From Sphingomonas insulae (GTDB lineage: Bacteria; Pseudomonadota; Alphaproteobacteria; Sphingomonadales; Sphingomonadaceae), in NCBI RefSeq assembly GCF_010450875.1, contig NZ_CP048422.1:2763001-2827000 (forward strand): a stretch of DNA of 64,000 nt. Reading direction: 5' to 3'. Position 1 is the first letter of the stretch; the number at the start of each line of letters is the position of its first letter. Of this stretch, positions 9,021 to 18,671 are shown piece by piece. A model generated the notes under the pieces. That model had not been told where the DNA came from and made no database searches. It saw only the letters and a program-made list of their open reading frames with translations. Position numbers and translations under genes: made by a program.

Positions 9021-9749
9021 CGTGTCTTCCAGTAACCTCGAACGATCATGGCATTTCAGGGCGCGGATTGACACCGCCGATCCGGCGGGTGGGGTATCCT
9101 GCACCGTCGCGGCTTTCCGGGTGGGGCGGCGCTAAACGACGATATGCGCCGCAGAAGCGGGGTATCGGACTGGATCGCCGTAGCGCGGCGTTCGGATACG
9201 CGCGGCAGCGGCGGTATAGTCCAAACAACCCAGCGATGCAGGCAGCTGGCTCCCATACGCAACGACTCGGCGGGTGGAGTAGCCCGCGACGTTGCGACCC
9301 TTCCAGTGCTCCGGCGGTAATTAACGATATGCGCCGAATGAGCGTGGTACCGGCTTGATCGTTGTAGCGTGGCGTTCGAATGCGCGCGGCAGCGGCGGTA
9401 TATTCCAAACAACCCGGCGACGCCGGCAGACGACGTCCGTAACGACGATGATCCGGCGGAGGGGCACCCGCGGCGTTGCGGCTTTCTGGCGGTCAATGAC
9501 GATATGCACCTTGGAAACGGGGTATCGGACCGGATCGCCATCGCGCGGCGTTCGGATGCGGCCGGCATGGGCCCTGCATCCCTGCCGAACGGGCGACGCC
9601 GGCAGCCGGGGTTCGTGGCGGCGATGGCTCGCTATCGGCCAAACGGATGCCGCGCCTGACCATGCGTTCGTGCGATCGTGATGACGAACGCGAGCGTCCG
9701 ATAGCGGGTCTGCCGGACACGGTGGCGGCAGATTCACGCCGCGCCACGT
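9021..9749. other. Repeat-filled intergenic region between the beta-lactamase gene and comEC
   Basis: About 730 bases without a credible gene. Open frames exist on both strands, but they simply follow the three-copy repeat listed separately, and their products are Arg/Pro/Ser-rich with no recognisable fold. The last 100 bases before the comEC end hold short inverted GTTCG/CGAAC segments. No transposase or integrase remnant is visible. Confidence 0.6.
9082..9610 (+). repeat. Three imperfect direct copies of a repeat of about 180 bp
   Basis: Copies begin at about 9082, 9267 and 9452, each at CGGCGG(G/A)GG. Landmarks recur in the same order: GATATGC at 9141, 9326 and 9501, and GCGTTCG at 9188, 9372 and 9548. 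GCGGCAGCGGCGGTATA and CCAAACAACCC are shared by copies 1 and 2. The spacing is about 185 bases between the first two copies and about 176 between the second and third. Copy 3 is diverged after GCGTTCGGATGCG. Divergence between copies is spread out, with indels, which fits old tandem duplication of a non-coding unit. Confidence 0.8.
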
Positions 9750-11924
9750 CTACCGGAGTGACGCTTTTACCCGATAGGGCTTGGCAGTACGCGGCGGCAT
9801 CACGGTCGGCGGCGCGAGCCATGGGTGGCGATCGCCGGGCGTCCGAACGGTCCGGACCTCGCCGTTCGTCAGCGTGACCGATACGCCGCCGGTCCGGCGC
9901 AGGGCCATGCCGTCCAGCTTCAGCCAGCGCGGCGTGCAGCCCCGTGGCAGGCGGCGCTCGCTCACCACGATGTCGGCGGACCGGCACGCCGCGACCAGGG
10001 CGGTCCAGGCCACCGGATAGCCGCTGCGCGTCGCGAGCAGCCGCCAGTGTCGCCCGTCGGCGCGCAGGTCGGCGGCACAGGCATCCTTTGTGCATCGGGC
10101 GCCGGCCTGGTCCGCCAGCAACGCGGGTTCGCCATCGAGGCCGCCGTTCTCCGCCAGCATCGTGCGGGTATAGTCGCCGGCGCGATCGCGCAGCAGCGCC
10201 AGTTCGCCATCGATCCTGACGGCGAGGTGGCGGCCATCGCCGGTGACCAACAGGTCGGGCGCCGGGGCAAGCGCCGCCCCGCCCGCACCGATCGCGAGCG
10301 GCAGCCAGCCGAGCCGTCGCCACCGGGTGCGCCAAAGCGCGAGCCACAGGCCGCCCACCACCATCGCGGCGAATGCCGACGCCGGCATCGACGGCAGCGC
10401 CACCGACGAACCGGGCGCATCCGCGACCGTGTGCGCCAGTCCGAGCAGCAGGCGCAGCGCAAGATCGGTGAGCCACCAGAATGGGGCGGCCAAGCCCAGC
10501 GGGTCGAGCACCAGCGCGCACGCCTCCAGCGGCATGACCACGAAGGTGGTGAGCGGGATCGCCACGATGTTCGCCGCCGCGCCGTACACGCCGGCCTTGT
10601 GGAAATGATAGACCGCGATCGGCATCAGCGCCGCTTCCACCACCAGTCCGGTGAGCAGCAGCGAGCCGAGCCCGCGCAACAGGCGCATGCCACGCCCCTC
10701 CTCCCGCGGCGCGAACCAGCGGTCGATCGCGGGATGTTCGTGCAGCGCGACGATCGCGGCGATCGCGGCGAACGAGAGCTGGAAGCTCGCCCCCACCAGC
10801 GATTCGGGCCAGGCGAGCAGCACGACCGTCGCACCCGCCGCGACCAGCCGCAGCGTCATCGCCTCGCGCCCCATGACGAGCGCGGCGAGCACCAGCAGCG
10901 ATGCGACGCACGACCGGATCGTCGGCACCTGGCTGCCGGTCAGCAGCGTATAGCCAATCGCGGCAAGCGCGCCGGCGACCGCGGCGACCAGCGGCAGGCG
11001 GATGCGAATGGCCAGCCATGGCCACAGCGCCAGCAGCCGCAGGACGAGCAGCATCGTCGCGGCGACCGCCGCGGTGATGTGGAGGCCGCTGACCGACAGC
11101 AGATGTGCGAGGCCGGCGCGGCGCATCGCATCCGAATCGGCCTCCAGGATCGCACCCTCGTCACCGGTCGCCAGCGCCGCGGCGATGCCGCCACGGCTCC
11201 CCTCGAGATGCGCGGTGATGTGCGCGGTCAATCGCGTGCGCAGGCCGCCGTGCGGCGGACCGGCGGCGATCACCCGCACCGGCGCGAAGCCGCGACCGGT
11301 CGCGCCGATGCCGGCGAACCAGGCGACGCGCGCGAAATCGTGCGCGCCGGGCACGGATGCCGCGGGTGGCGGCATCAGCCGGGCGCGCAGGGCGATGTGC
11401 GCCTGCTCGCCCAGCCCCGCGGGGACATCGGCCGTGGCCAGATTGACCCGGATGCGATGCGGCAGGTGCGATCCCGCATCCGGCAGCAGCGTCAGCCGGA
11501 CCCGGTCGCGTGCGGCGAGCGGTTCGACCCGTTCGACGATCGCTGTGAAGGTGGCGACGACGGGTCGCGCCAGGACGGGCGCGGCCACCCGTTCCGCCCG
11601 CCACCAGACAAGGCCGATGCCGCAGGCGCAGGCGAGCGCACCGACAGTGAGCATGCGGGGCAACCGCCCGCCGCCCGCCCCCAGCGCCACGCCGCCCAAC
11701 GCCACCGCGAGGCAGAGCAGTATCGCCGCCGCCCAGGCGCGGGGATCGGGCAGCAGGAACCATGCGGCGACGCCGCCGCCAAGCGCGACGGGCGCCCACA
11801 GCACGATCTGGTCGCGCTCCGCCTCCAGCCATGCTTCGATACCGTCACGCAACCGCCGCAGCGCCCGCGGCGTTTGAAGGCGCACCGCGCGCGTGCTAGG
11901 GGCCGCGACGGCTGGACTGGCCAT
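9750..11924 (-). CDS. comEC: ComEC/Rec2-family DNA-uptake channel protein
   Basis: ComEC forms the inner-membrane channel that takes up single-stranded DNA during transformation. The 724-residue product has an N-terminal membrane/DUF4131-like part (two helices around residues 45-95), an OB-like periplasmic region, and the multi-helix competence domain with the signature HLLSVSGLHITAAV. A C-terminal MBL-like domain begins at about residue 575 and lacks an HxHxDH metal motif. ATG 11924 (MASPAV) is chosen; the frame is open further upstream. It is divergent from gltX, with only 29 bases between starts. Whether this organism is transformable is not shown. Confidence 0.88.
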   Translation of the reverse strand: MASPAVAAPSTRAVRLQTPRALRRLRDGIEAWLEAERDQIVLWAPVALGGGVAAWFLLPDPRAWAAAILLCLAVALGGVALGAGGGRLPRMLTVGALACACGIGLVWWRAERVAAPVLARPVVATFTAIVERVEPLAARDRVRLTLLPDAGSHLPHRIRVNLATADVPAGLGEQAHIALRARLMPPPAASVPGAHDFARVAWFAGIGATGRGFAPVRVIAAGPPHGGLRTRLTAHITAHLEGSRGGIAAALATGDEGAILEADSDAMRRAGLAHLLSVSGLHITAAVAATMLLVLRLLALWPWLAIRIRLPLVAAVAGALAAIGYTLLTGSQVPTIRSCVASLLVLAALVMGREAMTLRLVAAGATVVLLAWPESLVGASFQLSFAAIAAIVALHEHPAIDRWFAPREEGRGMRLLRGLGSLLLTGLVVEAALMPIAVYHFHKAGVYGAAANIVAIPLTTFVVMPLEACALVLDPLGLAAPFWWLTDLALRLLLGLAHTVADAPGSSVALPSMPASAFAAMVVGGLWLALWRTRWRRLGWLPLAIGAGGAALAPAPDLLVTGDGRHLAVRIDGELALLRDRAGDYTRTMLAENGGLDGEPALLADQAGARCTKDACAADLRADGRHWRLLATRSGYPVAWTALVAACRSADIVVSERRLPRGCTPRWLKLDGMALRRTGGVSVTLTNGEVRTVRTPGDRHPWLAPPTVMPPRTAKPYRVKASLR

Positions 11925-11953
11925 GACATTTCGAACCTTGGGAGCACGCGCGG

Positions 11954-13396
11954 TTGGGCGCAACTACAGATATCGGCACCGATCGGGCTTTGGCCCCGGC
12001 GCCCACCGCCACCAGCGGCATCGTGACGCGTTTCGCGCCGTCGCCGACCGGCTATCTCCATCTGGGCGGGGCGCGGACCGCGCTGTTCAACTGGCTGTTC
12101 GCGCGCCATCATGGCGGCAAGTTCCTGCTGCGCATCGAGGACACCGATCGGGCGCGCTCTACGCAGCCGGCGATCGATGCGATCCTGTCGGGGCTGACGT
12201 GGCTCGGCATCGACTGGGACGGCGATGCGGTGTTCCAGTTCGCGCGCGCCGATCGTCATGCCGAGGTGGCGCACCAGATGGTGGCGTCGGGCCATGCCTA
12301 TCGCTGCTACATGACTCAGGACGAGATCGCGGCGCAGCGCGCAGAGGCTCAGGCGGCAAAGAAACCGTTGCGCATCCGCAGCCCCTGGCGTGATGCCGAC
12401 CCGGCGAGCGTGCCGGCCGACCAGCCGTTCGTCGTCAGGCTGAAGGCGCCGCGCGAGGGCGCGACGACGATCCAAGATCGCGTGCAGGGGTCGGTGACGG
12501 TCCAGAACGCCGAACTCGATGACCTCATCCTGCTGCGATCGGACGGAACGCCCACCTATATGCTCGCGGTGGTGGTCGACGATCACGACATGGGGGTGAC
12601 GCACGTCATCCGCGGCGACGATCACCTCAACAACGCGTTCCGCCAGCTGCCGATCTATACCGCGAACGGCTGGCCGGAGCCGGTCTATGCGCATATCCCG
12701 CTGATCCACGGCACCGACGGCGCCAAGCTGTCGAAGCGGCACGGTGCGGTCGGCATCGAGGCCTATCGCGACGAACTCGGCATCCTGCCCGAAGCCTTCG
12801 ACAATTACCTGCTGCGGCTCGGCTGGGGCCATGACGACGACGAGATCATCAGCCGGACGCAGGCGACCGAATGGTTCGATCTGGATGGTGTCGGCAAGAG
12901 CCCGTCGCGGTTCGACATCAAGAAACTGGAAAACCTCAACGGCCATTACATCCGCGCCGCCGACGACGCCCGCCTGGCGCAGTTGGTGGCGGCGATCGGC
13001 GGCTATCGCGACGAGGACCTGCTGACCCGGGCGATGCCGGTGTTGAAGGCGCGTGCCGCCAATCTGAACGAGCTGAGCGCGGGCGCGGCGTTCCTGTTCG
13101 CGGCGCGGCCGCTGGACATGGACCCGTCCGCTTTGGACCTGCTAAGTGGCGATGCAGCCCAGCTTCTCGCCACGTTGCACGCAAGCCTTGACGCGGTGCA
13201 GCAGTGGGATCAGGAGACGACCGAAGCAGCGGTACGGCAGGTCGCCGAAAGCCAGGGCGTCAAGCTCGGCCAGGTCGCCCAGCCGCTCCGCGCCGCTCTC
13301 ACCGGGCGCAAGACGTCGCCCGGCATCTTCGACGTGCTCGCGCTTCTCGGCAAGGAGGAAAGCCTCGGCCGGATCGCGGACAAAATGGCAGTCTGA
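11954..13396 (+). CDS. gltX: Glutamyl-tRNA synthetase
   Basis: GltX charges tRNA-Glu; alphaproteobacteria often have two copies, one of which may also charge tRNA-Gln. The product is about 480 residues. It has the class I HIGH-type motif in [28 protein letters not shown], and the KMSKS equivalent KLSKRHGA. No ATG is available before the catalytic core. TTG 11954 has GGGAG about 9 bases upstream and gives a ~23-residue leader; an internal GTG just before TRFAPSPTG is the alternative. It is followed 16 bases later by gltA on the same strand. Confidence 0.92.
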   Translation: MGATTDIGTDRALAPAPTATSGIVTRFAPSPTGYLHLGGARTALFNWLFARHHGGKFLLRIEDTDRARSTQPAIDAILSGLTWLGIDWDGDAVFQFARADRHAEVAHQMVASGHAYRCYMTQDEIAAQRAEAQAAKKPLRIRSPWRDADPASVPADQPFVVRLKAPREGATTIQDRVQGSVTVQNAELDDLILLRSDGTPTYMLAVVVDDHDMGVTHVIRGDDHLNNAFRQLPIYTANGWPEPVYAHIPLIHGTDGAKLSKRHGAVGIEAYRDELGILPEAFDNYLLRLGWGHDDDEIISRTQATEWFDLDGVGKSPSRFDIKKLENLNGHYIRAADDARLAQLVAAIGGYRDEDLLTRAMPVLKARAANLNELSAGAAFLFAARPLDMDPSALDLLSGDAAQLLATLHASLDAVQQWDQETTEAAVRQVAESQGVKLGQVAQPLRAALTGRKTSPGIFDVLALLGKEESLGRIADKMAV

Positions 13397-13412
13397 CAGG
13401 AAGGACCACGAC

Positions 13413-14696
13413 ATGACCGAAGCCGCCAAAGTATCCCTGGACGGTAAGGATCTCGACTACCCGGTCATGTCCGGCTCGGTCGGTCCGGACGTCGTCGATA
13501 TCCGCAAATTCTATGCGCAGACCGGCGCCTTCACCTACGATCCGGGCTTCACCTCGACGGCATCGTGCCAGTCGGCGCTGACCTATATCGACGGCGACGA
13601 AGGCGTGCTGCTGCATCGCGGCTATCCGATCGGTGAGCTGGCCGAGAATTCCAGCTTCATGGAAGTCGCCTATCTGTTGCTGAACGGCGAGCTGCCGTCG
13701 GCGGACGAACTGAGCGGGTTCAACACGACGATCACCCGCCACACGATGGTGCATGAGCAGCTGGCGGCGTTCTTCCGCGGCTTCCGCCGCGATGCGCACC
13801 CGATGGCGATCATGTGCGGCGTCGTCGGCGCGCTGTCGGCATTCTATCACGATTCCACCGACATCCACGATCCGGTGCAGCGGACCATCGCCAGCCACCG
13901 CCTGATCGCCAAGATCCCGACGATCGCGGCGATGGCGTACAAGTACAGCGTCGGCCAGCCGTTCCTGTACCCGGACAATTCGCTGTCCTATACCGGCAAT
14001 TTCCTGCGCATGACCTTCGGCGTGCCGGCCGAGCCCTATGAGGTGAACCCGGCGGTGGCGAAGGCGATGGATCGCATCTTCATCCTGCATGCCGACCACG
14101 AACAGAACGCCTCGACCTCGACCGTGCGTCTCGCCGGGTCGTCGGGCGCCAATCCGTTCGCCTGCATCGCGGCCGGCATCGCCTGCCTCTGGGGTCCCGC
14201 GCATGGCGGCGCGAACGAAGCCGCGCTGAACATGCTGCGCGAGATCGGCACGCCCGAGCGTATCCCCGAGTTCATCGCGCGCGCAAAGGACAAGAACGAT
14301 CCGTTCCGCCTGATGGGCTTTGGCCATCGCGTGTACAAGAACTACGATCCCCGTGCGACCGTCATGCAGAAGACGGTGCGCGAGGTGTTCGATGCGCTGA
14401 AGGTCAACGATCCGCTGTTCGACACCGCACTGCGGCTGGAAGAGCTGGCGCTGAGCGACGATTACTTCATCGAGAAGAAGCTGTTCCCGAACGTCGATTT
14501 CTATTCCGGCGTCATCCTGTCGGCGATCGGCTTCCCGACCGAGATGTTCACCGTGCTGTTCGCGCTCGCCCGCACCGTCGGCTGGGTCGCGCAGTGGAAC
14601 GAGATGATCACCGATCCCGACCAGAAGATCGGCCGTCCGCGCCAGCTGTACACCGGCCCGACGCAGCGGTCGTATGTCCCGGTAGGACAGCGCTGA
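13413..14696 (+). CDS. gltA: Citrate synthase
   Basis: GltA condenses oxaloacetate and acetyl-CoA at the entry of the TCA cycle. The 427-residue length and the N-terminal extension ([20 protein letters not shown]) mark the hexameric, NADH-regulated type II class. Visible active-site segments are [11 protein letters not shown] (His), [11 protein letters not shown] (His) and [17 protein letters not shown]. The start is ATG 13413 after an AGGAAGGA ribosome site, 16 bases past gltX, so the two are probably co-transcribed. Its TGA overlaps the ATG of the next small gene. Confidence 0.97.
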   Translation: MTEAAKVSLDGKDLDYPVMSGSVGPDVVDIRKFYAQTGAFTYDPGFTSTASCQSALTYIDGDEGVLLHRGYPIGELAENSSFMEVAYLLLNGELPSADELSGFNTTITRHTMVHEQLAAFFRGFRRDAHPMAIMCGVVGALSAFYHDSTDIHDPVQRTIASHRLIAKIPTIAAMAYKYSVGQPFLYPDNSLSYTGNFLRMTFGVPAEPYEVNPAVAKAMDRIFILHADHEQNASTSTVRLAGSSGANPFACIAAGIACLWGPAHGGANEAALNMLREIGTPERIPEFIARAKDKNDPFRLMGFGHRVYKNYDPRATVMQKTVREVFDALKVNDPLFDTALRLEELALSDDYFIEKKLFPNVDFYSGVILSAIGFPTEMFTVLFALARTVGWVAQWNEMITDPDQKIGRPRQLYTGPTQRSYVPVGQR

Positions 14697-14899
14697 TGCG
14701 CCGCGCCCGGCCGGTCCTGCTGTCCATCGGCGTCCTGATGGCGCTGATGGGGATGCTGTGGATCGGCCAGGGCCTCGGCTACGTCCATTGGCCGCAGTCG
14801 AGCTTCATGCTTGATCAGCGGCCGTGGGCGGATCGCGGCGCCGCGCTGGCGGTTGCCGGTCTGTTGTTGGTACTGGTCGCGCGGCGGATGCGCCGCTGA
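14696..14899 (+). CDS. Small two-helix membrane protein
   Basis: A 67-residue product starting [20 protein letters not shown] and ending ALAVAGLLLVLVARRMRR: two hydrophobic segments (about residues 6-24 and 46-62), a short loop with WPQSSFMLDQRPW between them, and Arg-rich ends that place both termini in the cytoplasm. Its ATG shares a base with the gltA stop, so translation is probably coupled. Small proteins after gltA with this WPxSSFM loop are recalled as conserved hypotheticals in sphingomonads. The function is unknown. Confidence 0.75.
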   Translation: MRRARPVLLSIGVLMALMGMLWIGQGLGYVHWPQSSFMLDQRPWADRGAALAVAGLLLVLVARRMRR

Positions 14900-14972
14900 T
14901 CCCACGGGCGGGGCGGCGATGCGCCCCCTGCCCCGGAATCGTCTCCTGCCATCGTGCCCTACCATCGGGCCC

Positions 14973-16316
14973 CTAGGTGGGGAGGGTCAGCGTGAACCGT
15001 GCGCCATCGCCGGGCGCGCTTTCCACCGTCAGGTCGCCGCCCATCGCCCGCGCCAGTCGCCGGGCGATATAGAGGCCCAGGCCGTTGCCGCCCGCCTCCG
15101 AAGGATCGACCCGTTCGAACTTTTCGAAGATGCGAGCCTGATCCTCGGGCGCGATGCCCTTGCCCTGATCGGCGACGATCGCCTCCGCCTTGTCGCCCAG
15201 GCGTGCCGCCGTGACGGTCACCACGCCGCCCTCCGGCGAATAGCGGACGGCATTGCCGATCAGGTTGACCATGATCTGCAACGCCCGGCGGAAATCGCCC
15301 GACGCGGCGATGCGCAGGTCCGGCAGCGGACGTGCGATCGCGACACCGGCGTTACCGGCCCGGACGGCCAGCAAACCGGCAGAGCGTCGCGCGACATCGG
15401 CGAGGTCGATCGGTTCGACCGTCAGCGTGAAGTCCGCTCGCTCGACCGCCTGCAGATCGACGAGGTCATCGACCAGATCCAGCAGATGCCGCCCGGCGTT
15501 GGCGATATCCGATGCATAGGCGACATAATCCTGCTGCACCGGGCCCTCCGCCTCGGCATGGATGGTATCGGCATGGGCGATGATGCGGGCGAGCGGCGCC
15601 CGCAGCGCCTTGTCCAGCCCGTCGGTGAATTCGGCCGAAATCGCCGGCACCGCTGGCACGGACGGCACGTCCGCAGCGCGGGCGACGCCGGTCAGGCCGG
15701 CGAATTCGCCGCTGGCATCCTGCTTGACCTGCGCGGTCAGCAGCATCGGCGCATCGCCGGGGCGGAGCTTCGCCCGCTGTTCGCGCAAGTCCTTGCGCCG
15801 TGCCACCGCCTCCAGGATCGGCAAGGCGCCATCGCCCACCGCATCCAGCGCGAACAAGGCGGTCAGCGGCTGCCCGAGCAGCGAGAAGGCGTCGATGCCG
15901 AGCCGCCGTGCCGGGTCGATCGAGACGAAGGTCAGCCGCAGGGCACCATCGGTCTCCCACGACAGGTCGCCATCCTCGACCAGGCGAGACGACGGAGCCG
16001 CGACGACGAAGCGCGGACGCACCTCGCGCCAGCCGCTGACCGCCATGCGCAAGCCGTCCCCCTCCGGCTGGACACGGACCCACAGATCGAGATCGGTATC
16101 CAGGTCGGCGACGGTGACGCCGCGCGCGACGAGGATGCCCAGCCGCCGCGCTAGTCGGGCGACGGTGGCGAGTTGCGGCACCGCCAGCGTCGCGCCGATC
16201 GCGCCGCCGGCGTTGTCGTTGAGCGCCATCAGCGCGGGATCGGCCGCGATCAGAAGACCATCGCCATCCAGCGTGGCGTGGCTGACCGGAACGTCGGGAA
16301 TGCCGTCGGCCCTCAT
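14973..16316 (-). CDS. Histidine-kinase-like protein without the phospho-accepting histidine
   Basis: A 447-residue protein with no membrane segment: a sensory/PAS-like N-terminal half, a HisKA-like helix pair at about residues 225-300, and a complete HATPase_c domain (N box MVNLIGNAVRYSPEGG, G1 ADQGKGIAPEDQ, F box FEKFERVD, G2 GGNGLGLYIARR). In the H box the usual SHELRTPL reads DKALRAPL, so the phospho-His is Lys (codon AAG). It is therefore probably a pseudo-kinase or a one-domain signalling ATPase. Its ATG overlaps the stop of the DUF2336 gene. Transmitter-like proteins lacking the His, such as Caulobacter DivL (Tyr), are known allosteric regulators. Confidence 0.85.
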   Translation of the reverse strand: MRADGIPDVPVSHATLDGDGLLIAADPALMALNDNAGGAIGATLAVPQLATVARLARRLGILVARGVTVADLDTDLDLWVRVQPEGDGLRMAVSGWREVRPRFVVAAPSSRLVEDGDLSWETDGALRLTFVSIDPARRLGIDAFSLLGQPLTALFALDAVGDGALPILEAVARRKDLREQRAKLRPGDAPMLLTAQVKQDASGEFAGLTGVARAADVPSVPAVPAISAEFTDGLDKALRAPLARIIAHADTIHAEAEGPVQQDYVAYASDIANAGRHLLDLVDDLVDLQAVERADFTLTVEPIDLADVARRSAGLLAVRAGNAGVAIARPLPDLRIAASGDFRRALQIMVNLIGNAVRYSPEGGVVTVTAARLGDKAEAIVADQGKGIAPEDQARIFEKFERVDPSEAGGNGLGLYIARRLARAMGGDLTVESAPGDGARFTLTLPT

Positions 16317-17413
16317 CGTGCTGCCTCCCGGGCCAGTGCGTCGATCGCGAGGCGCAGATCGTGGTGCAGCGTCAGCGGTGCCAGCGCCGATTGCGCAGCG
16401 TCCCGCGGAATGGCGACGATCGCGTCGAGTTCGTCGGCGAAGCTTTCGATGTCGCGGCGCGCGTCGGCATCGGCAAGCGCCAGCGCGATCCGCGCGATCG
16501 TCGGCCGATCGAGATCGGCGGCTCGCAGCGCCAGCCACAGCCGGTCGCCCTCCGGCTCCAGCACGATCGCGCGGGCGCCGGTGAAGTCGAGGTCGACGGC
16601 ACGGCCGAGGACCGCGATGAACAGCAACAGGCGCTGGTCGCCCAGTGCATCGACCAGCAGTTCGCCCAGTTCATCGGTGCGCGCATCGATCGCAGCGGCG
16701 AGCCGCATCGCGATCGCCTCCGGCCGCTGCCCTTCGTCATGCGCGGCGAGGCTGCGCTGCGCCGCCTCGACGATCGCACGGTCGAGCGCGGCATCCTCAC
16801 CCGCTGCGGCGACCTGGCTTTCGCGAATCGAGGCGGCCACCCACCAGACCAATTGGTGATGCAGTTCGGCGGGCAGGACGCTCGCCGGTATACCGCCCTG
16901 CTCGGCGGCGGTGCGGCGACGCGTTTCGGCGGACAGCAGCGCACGTGCGGCGGCGGCGACCACGCCATCGTCGACCTCCGCCAGGCGGACCAGCAGGCTG
17001 ACCTGTTCGCGAGGGGTTGCAGCGGGCGGCAGCGCTGCGCCGATGCGGTCGCACCGGACCTGCGCGATCAGTTCGTCCATCAATTGCCGATCGCGGAGCA
17101 GGCCGGCACGCGCCAGCCGTCGCACGACGTCCTCATGCCCGCGCAGCAGTCGTTCGGCCTGCGGATCGGCACCGCGCGCCGACAGCACCCGGCCGCCGTG
17201 ACGGCGAATCTCGGTTTCGATCCCCTGCACCACGGCCGCGAGCACCCGCCCCAGATCGATCCGGGTCCGTTCGTCGAGGCGGCTGTCGTCGGCCAGATAG
17301 AAATCGGCGATCGCCCCGGTCAGTCGCGCATCCGCCAGCCCGCCGAGACGGCGTGCAGCAGCGATGCGTGTGCCGAGCGTTCCCCGCTCCGCCTGATCCG
17401 GTCCGACCGACAT
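16313..17413 (-). CDS. DUF2336 domain protein
   Basis: A 366-residue, all-helical, Ala/Arg/Asp-rich soluble protein matching the alphaproteobacterial DUF2336 type: an N-terminal segment with FYLADDSRLDERTRIDLGRV, repeated EVDDGVVAAAARALL-like helical hairpins reminiscent of HEAT repeats, and a C-terminal segment DAQSALAPLTLHHDLRLAID-like. It has no signal peptide. It is co-operonic with the kinase-like gene (4-base overlap) and lies 35 bases after the gene upstream. DUF2336 proteins are uncharacterised; a scaffold or adaptor role is only an inference from the helical-repeat look and the context. Confidence 0.75.
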   Translation of the reverse strand: MSVGPDQAERGTLGTRIAAARRLGGLADARLTGAIADFYLADDSRLDERTRIDLGRVLAAVVQGIETEIRRHGGRVLSARGADPQAERLLRGHEDVVRRLARAGLLRDRQLMDELIAQVRCDRIGAALPPAATPREQVSLLVRLAEVDDGVVAAAARALLSAETRRRTAAEQGGIPASVLPAELHHQLVWWVAASIRESQVAAAGEDAALDRAIVEAAQRSLAAHDEGQRPEAIAMRLAAAIDARTDELGELLVDALGDQRLLLFIAVLGRAVDLDFTGARAIVLEPEGDRLWLALRAADLDRPTIARIALALADADARRDIESFADELDAIVAIPRDAAQSALAPLTLHHDLRLAIDALAREAAR

Positions 17414-17448
17414 GGTCTGACGACTATCCCCTCATCATTAAAACAGCG

Positions 17449-18630
17449 CTAAGCCTGACGCCGCAATCGTTCGATCGCGGCGGCCAACGTCGCGGCGGCA
17501 TAGGTCGCAGCGAGGCCCAGGCCGGCGACCGGGGCGGCGAAGACCGCACCGAGCCACGTCAGCCCCAGATAGGCCGGCGCACTGCCCCACCACAAGTGAC
17601 GCGGCCGCGAGCCAAGCGCACGCTCGCCGAGCACCGCCAGCAGCACGAGGCCGATGGCGAGCGTCTCTGCTGCGCGATCACCGCCATATTGCGTCGCGCC
17701 GAAGCCGTAGAGGATGACGGCCAATGCGGGCAGCAGCTGCGCCGCGAGGTCCAGCGCACGCTGGCTGGCCGATTCGTCGCGCAGATCGGCGAGGTTCGCG
17801 GCCAGCGACAGGCCGAGCGATGCGAGCAACGTCAGGAGCAGGCCCGCCACCGGCTGATCGAACAGCGTCAACGCCAGGCCGAGCAGGCCGGTGGTGCCGG
17901 CACCCGCCGCCACCGCGACCACCGGAACGGTCCGCGGTACCAGCAACGGAATGAGGGCGCGTGCCAGGGGCGCGGTGACGAAGCGTTCGAACCACCCGTT
18001 GCGGCCCGAGATCATCGCGGCCATCACCGTCCGGCCGCGCGCCTCCAGCGCCGCGCCGGCATGGCCGACGCCATGGCCGCCGCGCACCGCCTCCTGCGGG
18101 AGCAGGACGTGCACCGCCCGCGCCTGCGATGCCAGGCGGACCAGTGTCGATTGCACGTCATAGTCGCGCGGCATGGCGGCAAGTTCGCCGAGCCGGCGCG
18201 GATCGAGCCGCGCGACGCCGGCCCAGACCATGCCGCCGCCGACGCGTTCGTAGCCGCCGGCGGACTGGTCCTCCGGCATCACCAACAGCGCATCGCCGCC
18301 CTCGCGGGCCAGCACCGCCAGCGTATCGTCGGTGGTCGTAAGCCCGTCCGCCAGCATCAGGACGCGCGCGAGTGGGTGCAGCTTCGCCGTCGCTTCCGCC
18401 GCGGTGCGCACCGTGTCGACGGCGATGCCGCGCTTGTCGATGCGATTGATCGCCCCGAGCAGTTCGGGCGTCAGCCGCGACACGAGAATAACGACCTGCG
18501 ACGCGCCGGCAGCGACCAGCAGCCGCGCCTGATATTCGATCAACGTCACGCCGCCGAACGGCAATGTCGCGGTGAGCATGGCGGGCCGGTCGTCGGCATC
18601 GTGCGTGGCGAAGAGAAGGCCGGCGAGCAT
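17449..18630 (-). CDS. Nucleotidyltransferase-like / degenerate CDP-alcohol phosphatidyltransferase-like membrane protein
   Basis: A 393-residue protein with two parts. Residues 1-~190 look like a Rossmann-type sugar/inositol-phosphate nucleotidyltransferase (PFGGVTLIEYQARLLVAAGA, VLMLADGLTTTDDTLAVL). From about 215 on there are roughly five to six membrane helices laid out like a CDP-OH-P transferase. In the position of the D-G-A-R-G-D-D motif the sequence reads ADLRDESASQRALDLAAQ, so the catalytic acidic residues are largely missing. Bifunctional proteins of this layout make inositol-phosphate lipids or solutes; here the second activity seems lost. It is the second gene of a four-gene operon with phosphorelay-like proteins. 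Confidence 0.6.
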   Translation of the reverse strand: MLAGLLFATHDADDRPAMLTATLPFGGVTLIEYQARLLVAAGASQVVILVSRLTPELLGAINRIDKRGIAVDTVRTAAEATAKLHPLARVLMLADGLTTTDDTLAVLAREGGDALLVMPEDQSAGGYERVGGGMVWAGVARLDPRRLGELAAMPRDYDVQSTLVRLASQARAVHVLLPQEAVRGGHGVGHAGAALEARGRTVMAAMISGRNGWFERFVTAPLARALIPLLVPRTVPVVAVAAGAGTTGLLGLALTLFDQPVAGLLLTLLASLGLSLAANLADLRDESASQRALDLAAQLLPALAVILYGFGATQYGGDRAAETLAIGLVLLAVLGERALGSRPRHLWWGSAPAYLGLTWLGAVFAAPVAGLGLAATYAAATLAAAIERLRRQA

Positions 18631-18671
18631 CCCGCCGCTGTTAGGCGGTGATGCGTCCGATGCCTAGGTCA

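Noticed and set aside
9056..9568. 170-codon minus-strand frame through the repeat array
   Set aside because: Its internal similarity only mirrors the DNA repeats; the composition is not protein-like and the frame is interrupted by indels between copies.
9082..9610. Repeat array considered as a CRISPR
   Set aside because: Units are ~180 bp, imperfect along their whole length, with no short identical repeats separated by unique spacers and no cas genes.
9825..12026. A 733-codon plus-strand frame across comEC
   Set aside because: It is antisense to a clear ComEC; the product is Arg/Gln/His-rich low complexity, as expected for the shadow of a GC-rich membrane gene.
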